35,818 nucleotides of DNA. Source: Bacteroidales bacterium UBA1192 (lineage in GTDB: Bacteria > Bacteroidota > Bacteroidia > Bacteroidales > Bacteroidaceae). The translations under genes were made by a program, and so were the position numbers. Location: positions 1 through 35,818 of the forward strand of contig DBYG01000013.1 in NCBI GenBank assembly GCA_002310175.1. The letters are read 5' to 3'. The notes below the pieces were generated by a model. It was given only the letters and a program-made list of their open reading frames with translations. It searched no databases and had not been told where the DNA came from. Every line of letters begins with the position of its first letter. Within the stretch, counting starts at the first letter, position 1. Positions 15,337 through 24,042 of this stretch are shown in pieces.

Positions 15337-17255
15337 TCCGTGCCGATATTAAGGTTATAGATGGCTGAGACCTCTGTTGACTGTTCCCCTGTGGTGCCGT
15401 TGCAGCCCGTCATTCCATTCTGTATCTTTATGAAGTCTATGCTGCTGAGACCGGCAGGGGTTCCGTCGGGCTTGACCGCCCAGTCTATGTCAAATGCTGA
15501 GTTCTCCGCACTGTTGGGCCGGTTGTCCACATAGCCGTATCCAAAAGCGGACATGACATATATCCCGTCCGTGTAAGTAATGTTGTCAGGCAGCAGAGTG
15601 GCTGTAAACGATACGGATTCACTGTCGTACCATTGCGGAAAATAAGGTTGGCTGTGGAACTGGTTGTGCATGACAGATCCTGTGCGCCCGTCAGATCCTA
15701 TCCACGGTGAATCCCCGTTATCGGTGGCTGGCCTGCTGTATGTGGCTGTATATCCGGGTGTGGACCTGCCTTCTCTCTGCTCTGAGCCCCATATCTCATA
15801 CCATGGGTCATCGGGAAGACCGTTGGCGTTAAAATCAGTGCTTACCCAAACCACTCCCGGTTCCGCGTTGCCTTTATAGGCGTTACCGTCAATCCTGAAA
15901 TCCGGGCCATCCCCGTTGGATACCGGAGTGTTGAAACCTGCGGTGATGTATCCTCCGAATGCACCCAGAGTTATCATGTTACCTGACTGCAGCGCTTTGA
16001 GGCATTTGTCAGCCATGGTCCGGGCATTATCGCCCGGTTCATACCTGGGCAGGAGGTTGACGAATTGTCCCGGTGCAGGCATATACTCGAATACCCGGTC
16101 AATATGGCCAATTATCTCCGGTTCACCCTGATATTGGGTCAGAGTGACGCTTCCGTCCCAGAAAGCAACCGTATTGGGGTTGATGCCGATTCCCTGTACG
16201 CGGTAAAGCAGACGGCCGTCGGGGCTGAAACAGAGAAGCGAGCCGGGTGTGACGTAATCAAGGGCGTCACATACGTAAACCTTGTGCGTGGCGGGTTCCA
16301 CCTTTATGGAATAGGGACACATCACGCGGGTGCCGTCAGTAATGAAGTCAGAGTCCGTCACTTTTCCGGTGTTAAGGTCCAGGACCTGTATGGTGCCTCC
16401 GGCACCGTAACCGTAGAACCAGGCCTGTCCGTCAGCAATGTCCATGTTGAGGATAGGTATATCAAATGTGGCGGTCACCTCATCCGTCTGAGTGTCAATG
16501 CGGTGAAGCCTGCTGTCATAATCCATTGTGCCGTAGTCGAATATCCCGCGTGACACCACGTAAACACCGGTACCATCAGTGTATATGTTACCCGGGTTGG
16601 AGCGAACCGTTATGCGTCTGGTCTCAGTGAACGTGTTCAGGTCTATCACTGAAACGGTATTGTCGGGATGCTGGGGATCCAGTCCTCCGGAGTTTGACAC
16701 ATACAGCTTACCTGCCGCACAACATATCCCGTCAGGATTACGCCCCACACGGACGGTGGCGTCGGCCATCATGGTAAGGGTGTCTATCCGGGTGACGGTC
16801 CCGTCAAAACAGCATACATACACAAATCCGCCGGAGGCTGTCATGCGGCGCGGCTGTGAAGAGTTGCCGTTGCGGTTCAATGTTATCTGCCTGAGTGAAC
16901 GGCAGGTGGATGCGTCCAGTATCTCAATGGTGCCGGACTCGGATACGGCTATATAAAGGCGGCTCCCGTACAGGAGCAGGTCATTGGCCGTATCACCTGA
17001 CCGGCGTCCGTTCACCTTCTCGAAAACATCGAATGAACGGCCTGCAGCGGAGTTCCATGAGTCAGGCTGGCCGCTGCTGAAATCTATCCATGAGAGCGTG
17101 CTGTTGTTCTGGTTGAAAAGCCCCTCAGAAAGAACGTACACGCCTGTGTGGCCGGCATCGGCAATGACCTGACTCTCATCAATCAGTACCGGCTCAGGGT
17201 CACAGGCCAGTGTGATGAGCAGCAGGGGCATTATTTTGGACAAGTATCCGGTCAT
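15333..17255 (-). CDS. BtuG-like surface lipoprotein: beta-propeller fused to a C-terminal domain
   Basis: A 640-residue lipoprotein (signal ending LLITLAC). Residues about 37-380 form YncE/DUF5074-type repeats (YVLSEGLFNQNNSTLS, NDLLLYGSRLYIAVSESGTI, GKLYVSNSGG, DNTVSVIDL), which make a beta-propeller. BtuG proteins of Bacteroides have this architecture and bind cobalamin very tightly on the BtuB receptor. The C-terminal part (about 430-636) is a separate domain starting at GGYITAGF (434) with DGPDFRIDGNAY, VWVSTDFNANGLPDDPWYE and FDIDWAV motifs; I recognise it from Bacteroidales surface proteins but not its function. The gene lies between the receptor and the binding protein, with ATGA overlaps at both ends. 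Confidence 0.82.
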   Translation of the reverse strand: MTGYLSKIMPLLLITLACDPEPVLIDESQVIADAGHTGVYVLSEGLFNQNNSTLSWIDFSSGQPDSWNSAAGRSFDVFEKVNGRRSGDTANDLLLYGSRLYIAVSESGTIEILDASTCRSLRQITLNRNGNSSQPRRMTASGGFVYVCCFDGTVTRIDTLTMMADATVRVGRNPDGICCAAGKLYVSNSGGLDPQHPDNTVSVIDLNTFTETRRITVRSNPGNIYTDGTGVYVVSRGIFDYGTMDYDSRLHRIDTQTDEVTATFDIPILNMDIADGQAWFYGYGAGGTIQVLDLNTGKVTDSDFITDGTRVMCPYSIKVEPATHKVYVCDALDYVTPGSLLCFSPDGRLLYRVQGIGINPNTVAFWDGSVTLTQYQGEPEIIGHIDRVFEYMPAPGQFVNLLPRYEPGDNARTMADKCLKALQSGNMITLGAFGGYITAGFNTPVSNGDGPDFRIDGNAYKGNAEPGVVWVSTDFNANGLPDDPWYEIWGSEQREGRSTPGYTATYSRPATDNGDSPWIGSDGRTGSVMHNQFHSQPYFPQWYDSESVSFTATLLPDNITYTDGIYVMSAFGYGYVDNRPNSAENSAFDIDWAVKPDGTPAGLSSIDFIKIQNGMTGCNGTTGEQSTEVSAIYNLNIGTE

Positions 17256-19252
17256 AGTACTATGGTGGCGGAAATCCGGAACTGACGGCCCGGCATGGGG
17301 TAGTTGCGTACCAGCTCATAGCGGCTGTCAGTCAGGTTGATACACTCGGCACGCAAAGATAGCTCATATCTTTTCAATCTGAAACTCCTCCACAGAGAAC
17401 AACCTGTTTCATAATAAGAGGGCATCCGGTATTCAGGCCCGTTATAGCCGTTGCAGTAGTACTCCCCGCTATAGAGCAGGTTGAAACTCACGTTAACAAG
17501 CGGATTTTCCATCCAGACCACAGCCGATGCCGCATGTCTTGGAGTATATGGAAGCTGATGGTTCCAGGTGGAGCTTCCGCTGTCCGTCTTGTCCATGGAA
17601 CGCTGATAGGTGTATGATACCAGCAGAGCCGGGCGGAAGATACCTTCATGTGATCGGATCTCAAGGCCTGTCTCAAGGCCGTGAGTGATTACGCGGCCTA
17701 TGTTCTTCATCATCCATACAGCCGTGTTCTTGCCCGGAACAGCCATAATGCGGTCCCTTACACTGCTGTCGTACACATCGGCATAAAAGGAACAAGCCAT
17801 GCTTCCCGTCATGTTTTCCATCACTATTCCTGCCGATTTTACCGTTGCCCGCTCAGGACGCAGGTCACGCCGCCCAATCTGTTCAAAATAGAGGTCATTG
17901 AAGGTGGGCAGGCGGAAAGTGTTGCCAAGTGAGGCCCTGAAGTGAAGACCTGCGGACGGCCATACTGTCCAGTTGAGTCCCGCAGTGGGGGAGAGATGGT
18001 TGTAGCTCTCGGCAGCCTCACGCAGCTCAGTCCTCTCCATTGTCACCACATGATTGAGCCTGCCTGTTAAAGTAAGTCTCTCCGATGCGTATTTCAGTGC
18101 GGCGGTGCTGTTCAGCGTGTATCTGGTGGGACGGGCCTGTTGCGCTCCGTTACCGTCCAGTCCGGACAGACGGCCATCCACTCCAATTGATGCGGACAGC
18201 CTGTCTGCCATCCGGTAAAGCATTGTGCCGGAGAGATAGCCCTCCTGCTCCGTGTAGCGGTTGTCAGTCTTACCTTGAGTGTTGCTCACTCCGGGATTCA
18301 GGTAGCGGGTATATGCAATTCCGTATTTGGCGCTGAACCTCAAGTCAAGCCGTTTGTTTACCGTTGTCCTGAGAGTTGACTGCACAAACCCGTTCCGGTT
18401 CCATAGCCGTTCCCGGGCCGCATTCTCGTTATATAATATGTTAGCGGGGAGTCCCTGGGCTGACTGGAACCAATATGCGCGTGTGGTAAGGCTTGAGTTG
18501 CGGCATATATCGCTGAACAGTGCCCCCTCCGCGCGGAAACGCTCCACATCGGAGTTCTCCCTGCGCATACTAAGTGAATTCGCGCCGTTAGACTGAATGT
18601 AAGGATAATCACCTCTGGTCTTAAGCCACTCGGCATGCAGGGAAACAGTGTTGCGCTCTCCTGAATTGAAATCACCGCCGGTCCGGGCGGACAGAGTGTT
18701 AAAGCTGCCGTATTTGGTCTCGGCATAACCGCTGGCCTCTTTTCCGTCCGTATCAGGGCGGCCTGTATTCAGGCTTATCACGGCCGCCTGTGCCGCCAGT
18801 GCTGCCGGTTGGAGCAGGTCATTGTCCGGACCGCTCACCATGCGTACGGATTCTGCCTGTGAGCCGGAGAACCTGCCCAGGTCAATCTGTCCGGTCTGGT
18901 TATCGGTAATGATGATCCCGTCATACGCAACGGCTGTATGGGATGCGCCTAACCCCCGTACAGATACCGTCTTGAGTCCTCCCACACCTCCGTAGTCCTT
19001 TACGGTGGCTCCGCTGAAATATTTCAGTACATCTGATACCTGAAGCGTTCCTGTGGCCTGCATCAGTCGGGCGTCGGCTCTCTTGGCAGCGGACACCGAG
19101 TTCGGGTTTGAAATGCGGTCACCTGTGACGGTTATTTCCTGGATGGCTTCTGAACGGATAGTGTCAGATAAAACCTGACCCTGCGCCTCCAAACGGAAAC
19201 ACAGGGTGCAGGTTACTGTCAAACAAGTTATTATCTTCAAATCAAAAGCCAT
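17252..19252 (-). CDS. btuB: BtuB-like TonB-dependent cobalamin receptor
   Basis: A 666-residue outer-membrane receptor. After a signal peptide (about 1-24) comes a TonB-box-like segment (IQEITVTG, about 38-45) and the plug domain (about 55-160, with VSDVLKYFSGATVKDYGGVGG and SVRGLGASHTAVAYDG), then a 22-strand barrel ending in the aromatic and hydrophobic strand QFRISATIVL. There is no SusC-type carboxypeptidase-like N-terminal domain, and the length fits BtuB rather than SusC. Riboswitch control and a BtuG-like neighbour make corrinoid uptake the likely role. It starts nine bases after the DUF4465 gene stop. Confidence 0.9.
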   Translation of the reverse strand: MAFDLKIITCLTVTCTLCFRLEAQGQVLSDTIRSEAIQEITVTGDRISNPNSVSAAKRADARLMQATGTLQVSDVLKYFSGATVKDYGGVGGLKTVSVRGLGASHTAVAYDGIIITDNQTGQIDLGRFSGSQAESVRMVSGPDNDLLQPAALAAQAAVISLNTGRPDTDGKEASGYAETKYGSFNTLSARTGGDFNSGERNTVSLHAEWLKTRGDYPYIQSNGANSLSMRRENSDVERFRAEGALFSDICRNSSLTTRAYWFQSAQGLPANILYNENAARERLWNRNGFVQSTLRTTVNKRLDLRFSAKYGIAYTRYLNPGVSNTQGKTDNRYTEQEGYLSGTMLYRMADRLSASIGVDGRLSGLDGNGAQQARPTRYTLNSTAALKYASERLTLTGRLNHVVTMERTELREAAESYNHLSPTAGLNWTVWPSAGLHFRASLGNTFRLPTFNDLYFEQIGRRDLRPERATVKSAGIVMENMTGSMACSFYADVYDSSVRDRIMAVPGKNTAVWMMKNIGRVITHGLETGLEIRSHEGIFRPALLVSYTYQRSMDKTDSGSSTWNHQLPYTPRHAASAVVWMENPLVNVSFNLLYSGEYYCNGYNGPEYRMPSYYETGCSLWRSFRLKRYELSLRAECINLTDSRYELVRNYPMPGRQFRISATIVL

Positions 19253-19261
19253 TCTCTTTCA

Positions 19262-20002
19262 TTACTCTGTCACTGTGAGCTGGTCCAGGCAGAAGTAAGC
19301 TGGAGTGTTCATGCCCCAGTCACCCTGGTCGGTCGATGACAGGACAAATGTAATACGGGTTACAAGACCAAGTTCCTTTAGATTTACGTTTTGCCAGCTA
19401 TCGACCACATTCTTACCATCAGCAAGCAGGAATTCAATCTTTCCGGTCTCCTTCTCACCGTTGTAACCGGTGATTATGAGTGTGAACCTGTCCTTGTCGG
19501 TCCACTCCTTGACCATAGCGTACTGACCGTTTCCGTCATCGTGGTTCTTTATGGCCTGGTATGCGTACGTGCTGTTGGTTACATAGCATTCCTTGGCGTT
19601 GTAGGCCTTCCCGTCCTTGAATGATATCTCGGCCAGCAAGCCGCCGTAAGCTGCACCGCCTGTGTTTGCAGTAAAGTAAGCGTTTGTTTTGAGCCCCTTG
19701 CCGGTTATGGCCGAAAGGTTCGTGTAGCCGGGAGTTGTGACATCAGTACCGTTTGTGTAGGTGAATCCTTCACCGAAACCCCAGTCACCGAACGAGTGTG
19801 TAAGAACAAACGGGTCAATACTTATGTCCTGACGGAAGTAGTAGCCGGACGGATTTGACCGGTCTGTACCAACAAATACATACTCAGCCTTATCTACGCT
19901 CATGGACAGTGTGTATGATTTTACGTCATCATCCTTGTCACAAGACACAAAAACAAAGCCCATGGTAAGGGCAGCTAAAGCAAATGATAATACTTTCTTC
20001 AT
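19262..20002 (-). CDS. DUF4465-like lipoprotein, first gene of the B12 operon
   Basis: A 246-residue lipoprotein with signal MKKVLSFALAALTMGFVFVSC (lipobox VSC). The mature part shows features I associate with DUF4465: a WGFGEGFTYTN segment (about 74-84), GLKTNAYFTANTGGAAYGG, YVTNSTYAYQAIKNHDDG and a C-terminal WGMNTPAYFCLDQLTV. Beta-rich folds of this kind occur with cobalamin loci of Bacteroidales, and one surface B12-binding class there is called BtuH; whether this protein belongs to it I cannot say. As first gene after the cobalamin riboswitch it is probably a surface-exposed accessory corrinoid-binding or handover protein. Confidence 0.75.
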   Translation of the reverse strand: MKKVLSFALAALTMGFVFVSCDKDDDVKSYTLSMSVDKAEYVFVGTDRSNPSGYYFRQDISIDPFVLTHSFGDWGFGEGFTYTNGTDVTTPGYTNLSAITGKGLKTNAYFTANTGGAAYGGLLAEISFKDGKAYNAKECYVTNSTYAYQAIKNHDDGNGQYAMVKEWTDKDRFTLIITGYNGEKETGKIEFLLADGKNVVDSWQNVNLKELGLVTRITFVLSSTDQGDWGMNTPAYFCLDQLTVTE

Positions 20003-20018
20003 TGTAGTATTTTTTTAA

Positions 20019-20075
20019 ATTACTGAATCCCGGCAGTAATGTCAGGAAGAGCTGAACGCATCAGCAAGTCCTGAC
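20019..20075 (-). promoter_or_regulatory. Tandem hairpins between cobalamin aptamer and first gene
   Basis: Two hairpins fill the gap between aptamer and start codon on the minus strand. The first pairs GTCAGGA (20075-20069) with TCCTGAC (20047-20041) and, inside a 3/3 internal loop, TCAGC... as GCTGA (20065-20061) with TCAGC (20055-20051). The second pairs ATTACTG (20040-20034) with CAGTAAT (20025-20019) and is followed by an A-rich stretch to the ATG at 20002. No U-tract follows, so control is more likely at translation than at termination. Confidence 0.6.
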
Positions 20076-20083
20076 TCCCCAAA

Positions 20084-20258
20084 TACGTCCTGCAGGTCTT
20101 CTGACTCACCCCGGTCTGTCCGCCTTCCCACCCGCAGAGGGGCAGTGGCACTTGTGGTAATGGACATCCCTGTTTTGAGGGCTCACAGCAGCGGGTCTGT
20201 TCAGGATTCTCACCTGATTCCCTTTTAATCCTCCACTCTGAATGAGTGTCGGAACAAG
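20084..20258 (-). ncRNA. Cobalamin riboswitch aptamer
   Basis: The minus strand shows the conserved cobalamin aptamer signals in order: GGGAATCAGGTGAGAATCC (core around 20213-20203), ACAGACCCGCTGCTGTGAGCCC, the G-rich stem around GCGGGTGGGAAGGCGGACAG and the B12 box AGTCAGAAGACCTGC (20106-20092). The promoter box at 20272-20265 lies directly upstream. Adenosyl- or methylcobalamin binding should reduce expression of the four downstream uptake genes. The outer ends are approximate. Confidence 0.93.
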
Positions 20259-20264
20259 ACAGTG

Positions 20265-20272
20265 CAAAGTTA
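20265..20272 (-). promoter_or_regulatory. Promoter -7 box of the B12 operon
   Basis: TAACTTTG on the minus strand is an exact TAnnTTTG match placed so that transcription starts a few bases before the riboswitch. No good TTTG -33 element is visible. Confidence 0.65.
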
Positions 20273-20387
20273 GTGAATAAAAAAGAATTTCTCCTGGTTT
20301 TGCTGTGTTTTTTTCAATACGGTTAGAGACTGCTATATATTCAATAATCGCAGACTGGCCTGATGATACCCTGAAAAAGGGGATTCT

Positions 20388-20420
20388 TTTGCACTGTTTC
20401 TCACCTTATTTGTAATTTTG
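20388..20420 (+). promoter_or_regulatory. Promoter of the CPA2 antiporter gene
   Basis: TTTG at 20388-20391 and TAATTTTG at 20413-20420 are separated by 21 bp, a full Bacteroidota promoter. The start codon is 19 bp further on, so the leader is short. Confidence 0.75.
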
Positions 20421-20439
20421 CATCTGAAATAAAACATAT

Positions 20440-22707
20440 ATGTCGGAGGAAGCGAATCTTGTCAAGGACCTGGCGCTGATACTTATATCGGCAGGAGTGT
20501 TCACTATTATTTCCAAGGCGTTGAAACAGCCACTTATCCTGGGATATATAGTGGCCGGCTTTATAGTCGGGCCTCACATGGGCTTGTTTCCCACCGTTAC
20601 CAGCACCGTTGCTGTGAAGGAGTGGTCCGATATAGGCATAATATTCCTGCTGTTCGCGTTGGGACTGGAGTTCAGTTTCAAGAAGCTGCTCAAGGTGGGC
20701 AGTAGTGCTCTCATAACGGCCATGACCCAGTGCGTGGGTATGTTCATAATAGGTTTCCTGGTGGGTGAGGCCATGGGGTGGAGCAATATGGAGTCCATTT
20801 TTCTGGGAGGCATGCTCTCCATGTCATCCACCACCATTATAATAAAGGCATATGATGACCTGGGTCTGAAGGATCGTCCGTTTGCTCCTTTGGTATTCGG
20901 GGCTCTTGTGTTCGAGGACCTGATAGCTGTGGTGCTGATGGTACTGCTCTCCACGATGGCGGTGTCCAACAGGTTTGCTGGCGGACAGATGCTCATGGGG
21001 TTGGGTAAGCTGGTGTTCTTTCTGATTCTGTGGTTCTTAGTGGGTATTTACCTTATTCCTACTCTGCTCAAGAAGGCCAGCCGATACCTGAATGACGAGA
21101 TTCTGCTGCTGGTAAGCATTGGGCTTTGTTTCGTGATGGTGACATTGGCCAGCCTGGCGGGATTCTCGGAGGCATTGGGCGCGTTCGTGATGGGCTCCAT
21201 ACTGGCGGAGACTCTTGAGAGTGAGCATATAATGGGGTTGGTCAAGGGCATAAAGGACCTGTTCGGGGCCATTTTCTTCGTGTCGGTGGGTATGATGGTG
21301 GATCCTCACGTGATAGGTGAATATTGGAGCACTATCCTGCTGCTTACCATAACGGTAATGGCGGGCATACTGTTTTTCTCCACATCGGGGGCGGTTCTGG
21401 CCGGACAGGGTCTGGACAATGCTGTTCATGCGGGTTTCAGCCTGGCGCAGCTGGGGGAGTTCTCATTCATAATAGCCGGTCTTGGCGTATCATTAGGGGT
21501 GATGCGTGACTTCATATATCCGGTCATTATCACGGTGTCAGTCATAACGACTTTCACCACACCTTATATGATTAAGGCAGGTACGCCAGCGTATAGGTTC
21601 CTGCTCAGGAAACTGCCGGACCAGCTTGTGAGTAGGATTGATTCGTTCTCCGCGCAGGATAGGGAGAACTCGGCAGCGGCCCAGAACGAATGGAAGAGGC
21701 TCCTGAAGGAGCTGGCACTCCGGGTACTGCTCTACGGCGTGATACTGATAGCTGTTGACCTGGGGTCTCACCTGTTTCTGGATAAGTTCATAAACAGCAG
21801 GCTGGATGGCCTGACTCCGTTTGTGCGTAACCTGATAAGCGTGTTGGTGACGCTCGCCGTGATGTCGCCTTTCCTGGTGGGTATAGCCATATCGGGCGAG
21901 GATATCAACCGTTCGTCACTCAAGCTCATCAGGGACAAGCAGTCCAATGTGTGGCCGGTGATATCGCTGGCCCTGTTGCGCATACTGATAGCCATGGGAT
22001 TTGTGGTGAGCGTGATAGCCAGCCATTTCAACCTGGCGTTCTGGACCATACTGCTCATTATTGCGGCGGGTGTGTCGTTCTTCTTCATAGGCCGCCGTTC
22101 CATAAGCAAGTTCACGATTGTGGAGGACCGTTTCATGGCCAACCTGAATGAGAAGGAGCAGCAGCAGAGGAGGATGGCTCCCGTAACGTCATCGGTGAGC
22201 GACAAGATGTCCCGCTACAATGTCAAGACTGACATGATAACCATATCGGCCGATTCGCTCTATGCCGGCAAGACCCTGCGTGAACTGCCGTTCCGGCATA
22301 AATCAGGAGTGAACATTGTGAAGATAATCCGGGGCAGCAGGAGCATAATGATTCCCACTGGCGACGAGATGGTCTTTCCCTATGATAAACTGCTTGCCGT
22401 GGGCACTAAGGAGCAGCTTGCGGAGTTCCGCAAGGATATGGCCGAGAATGTGTTCACTTCAGAGAAAGGTGAGACCGACACTCTGGCCCCTCGTGCCTTC
22501 GAGCTGGAGAGCATAACCCTCAAGGATGACTCGTGGCTGACAGGCAAGACCCTGCGTGAGACAGACATGCGCTCATACGGCTGTATGGTGATAAGCGTGG
22601 TGAGCGGGGGACAGGTGACCACCAACCCCAGACCGGACTATCGTTTCAAGTCCGGTGATATAGTCTGGCTGGCAGGTGAGAAATCAGCCTGCGAGTGGTG
22701 GGACTGA
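20440..22707 (+). CDS. CPA2-family monovalent cation/proton antiporter
   Basis: A 755-residue inner-membrane protein. Residues about 10-395 form the Na+/H+ exchanger core of the CPA2 (KefB/C) family, with GYIVAGFIVGPH, LLFALGLEFS and FGALVFEDLIAV motifs, the last carrying the ED pair near residues 163-164. A second hydrophobic region (about 425-565) adds four or so helices. The C-terminus has two RCK_C/TrkA_C domains (about 595-665 and 687-750), without the Rossmann NAD-binding TrkA_N domain found in KefC. It probably exchanges K+ or Na+ for protons and is gated through the RCK_C domains. Its stop codon directly abuts the stop of the convergent permease. Confidence 0.9.
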   Translation: MSEEANLVKDLALILISAGVFTIISKALKQPLILGYIVAGFIVGPHMGLFPTVTSTVAVKEWSDIGIIFLLFALGLEFSFKKLLKVGSSALITAMTQCVGMFIIGFLVGEAMGWSNMESIFLGGMLSMSSTTIIIKAYDDLGLKDRPFAPLVFGALVFEDLIAVVLMVLLSTMAVSNRFAGGQMLMGLGKLVFFLILWFLVGIYLIPTLLKKASRYLNDEILLLVSIGLCFVMVTLASLAGFSEALGAFVMGSILAETLESEHIMGLVKGIKDLFGAIFFVSVGMMVDPHVIGEYWSTILLLTITVMAGILFFSTSGAVLAGQGLDNAVHAGFSLAQLGEFSFIIAGLGVSLGVMRDFIYPVIITVSVITTFTTPYMIKAGTPAYRFLLRKLPDQLVSRIDSFSAQDRENSAAAQNEWKRLLKELALRVLLYGVILIAVDLGSHLFLDKFINSRLDGLTPFVRNLISVLVTLAVMSPFLVGIAISGEDINRSSLKLIRDKQSNVWPVISLALLRILIAMGFVVSVIASHFNLAFWTILLIIAAGVSFFFIGRRSISKFTIVEDRFMANLNEKEQQQRRMAPVTSSVSDKMSRYNVKTDMITISADSLYAGKTLRELPFRHKSGVNIVKIIRGSRSIMIPTGDEMVFPYDKLLAVGTKEQLAEFRKDMAENVFTSEKGETDTLAPRAFELESITLKDDSWLTGKTLRETDMRSYGCMVISVVSGGQVTTNPRPDYRFKSGDIVWLAGEKSACEWWD

Positions 22708-24030
22708 TTACTTCATTCTGATCCAGGCGCCTAAGTCTTTCCAGGAGGGTTTCTTGCCGTGCATGAAGACACCTACGCGGAAAATGCGGGCGGCCACCCA
22801 GGTCATCAGGAAGAATGAGATGTAGAGTATTATGAGCGATACTGCCACCTGCCATACTGGTATGCCGAACGGGATACGGGCCATCATAACTATCGGGGAT
22901 GTGAACGGTATAATGGAGCACCAGAACACCAGGCTGGAGTTGGGGTCGTTCATCACGTTCATCATCACGATTATGGCTAAGATGACCGGCATCATTATTA
23001 TGCTGTTGAACTGGGCTGCATCCTGAGGAGTATCCACAGCGGACCCTATGGCGGCATACATGGCGGCATAGAAGAGGAATCCGCCCACGATGTAGAGCAG
23101 AAGCTCCAGGAAGAGGCCTGCCAGGTATCCCACGTTGGTGAACTTGCCTACAATACTTGCTATCTCCGCATCACCTGCTGACTGTGCAGCGGCCATAGCG
23201 GCGTCGATACCGGCATTGCCCATCACCATAGGCATTATGAATGCGCTGGCACCTATTATAAGAACTGCCCAGATGACAATCTGAAGTGCTGCTACAAGCG
23301 CTATACCCAGTATCTTGCCCATCATGAGGTCAAAAGGCTTGCAGGAGGTGACCATTACGTCCAGCACACGGGTCTGTTTCTCGTCAATGACGGACTGCAG
23401 AACCTGCTGGCCATAGACTATCAGGATGAAGTACAGGAGCATTCCCAGAATGAGTCCCATGATCCATGAGGCTGCGGTGGATGTGGCTTCCATACCTTCC
23501 TCCTCATCCTCCTGACCGTTGTTCTTGAGGGTCTGGATGTTCACGCGGACATTGGCATCGGCAAGTATCCGGTCTATGTTGTCCATCTCGTATCGGGCCA
23601 GACGTCCGGTGCGCAGTATGCCCTGTATCTGGTTGCGGATGTTGTCCTCAACGCTCATGGAGGAGGCGTCATTCAGTATGAGTTGCAGGTTCTGCGGGTT
23701 GTCCAGTATGTCACTTCCTATGACAAGCACGCCGTATGCTATGTCCGGGCTGTTGTACTGCGAGCGGGCCTGACCCAATGTGGTGCCTTCAGGAAGCAGG
23801 CGGAAAGAGACTGTCTCGCCCGATTCCAGCTGGCTGCCTACAAACTGGCCGGGTGTGTTGTCAACCACCACCACGTTCTTGGTTGATGAGCCGCCCTTCA
23901 TCATCATGAGGCTTGGGGCCACCATCAGGGCTATCATGAACAGCGGGGTGAGGAGTGTAGTGATTATGAATGATTTCTTACGTACACGTTCAGTGAATTC
24001 ACGTTCTACTATAAGACCTATCTTGTTCAT
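22708..24030 (-). CDS. NatB-like ABC-2 exporter permease
   Basis: A 440-residue inner-membrane permease. One N-terminal helix (about 20-43) is followed by a periplasmic domain (about 45-185) and five or six C-terminal helices, starting with SWIMGLILGMLLYFILIV near residue 190. DEKQTRVLDVMVTSCKP (about 218-234) is the conserved cytoplasmic loop of NatB-type permeases. It starts 12 bp after the ATPase gene and should form one exporter with it. NatAB pumps are known as Na+ exporters in Bacillus, but this family also exports other small molecules, so the substrate is open. Confidence 0.88.
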   Translation of the reverse strand: MNKIGLIVEREFTERVRKKSFIITTLLTPLFMIALMVAPSLMMMKGGSSTKNVVVVDNTPGQFVGSQLESGETVSFRLLPEGTTLGQARSQYNSPDIAYGVLVIGSDILDNPQNLQLILNDASSMSVEDNIRNQIQGILRTGRLARYEMDNIDRILADANVRVNIQTLKNNGQEDEEEGMEATSTAASWIMGLILGMLLYFILIVYGQQVLQSVIDEKQTRVLDVMVTSCKPFDLMMGKILGIALVAALQIVIWAVLIIGASAFIMPMVMGNAGIDAAMAAAQSAGDAEIASIVGKFTNVGYLAGLFLELLLYIVGGFLFYAAMYAAIGSAVDTPQDAAQFNSIIMMPVILAIIVMMNVMNDPNSSLVFWCSIIPFTSPIVMMARIPFGIPVWQVAVSLIILYISFFLMTWVAARIFRVGVFMHGKKPSWKDLGAWIRMK

Positions 24031-24042
24031 AGCGTTAAGGAT

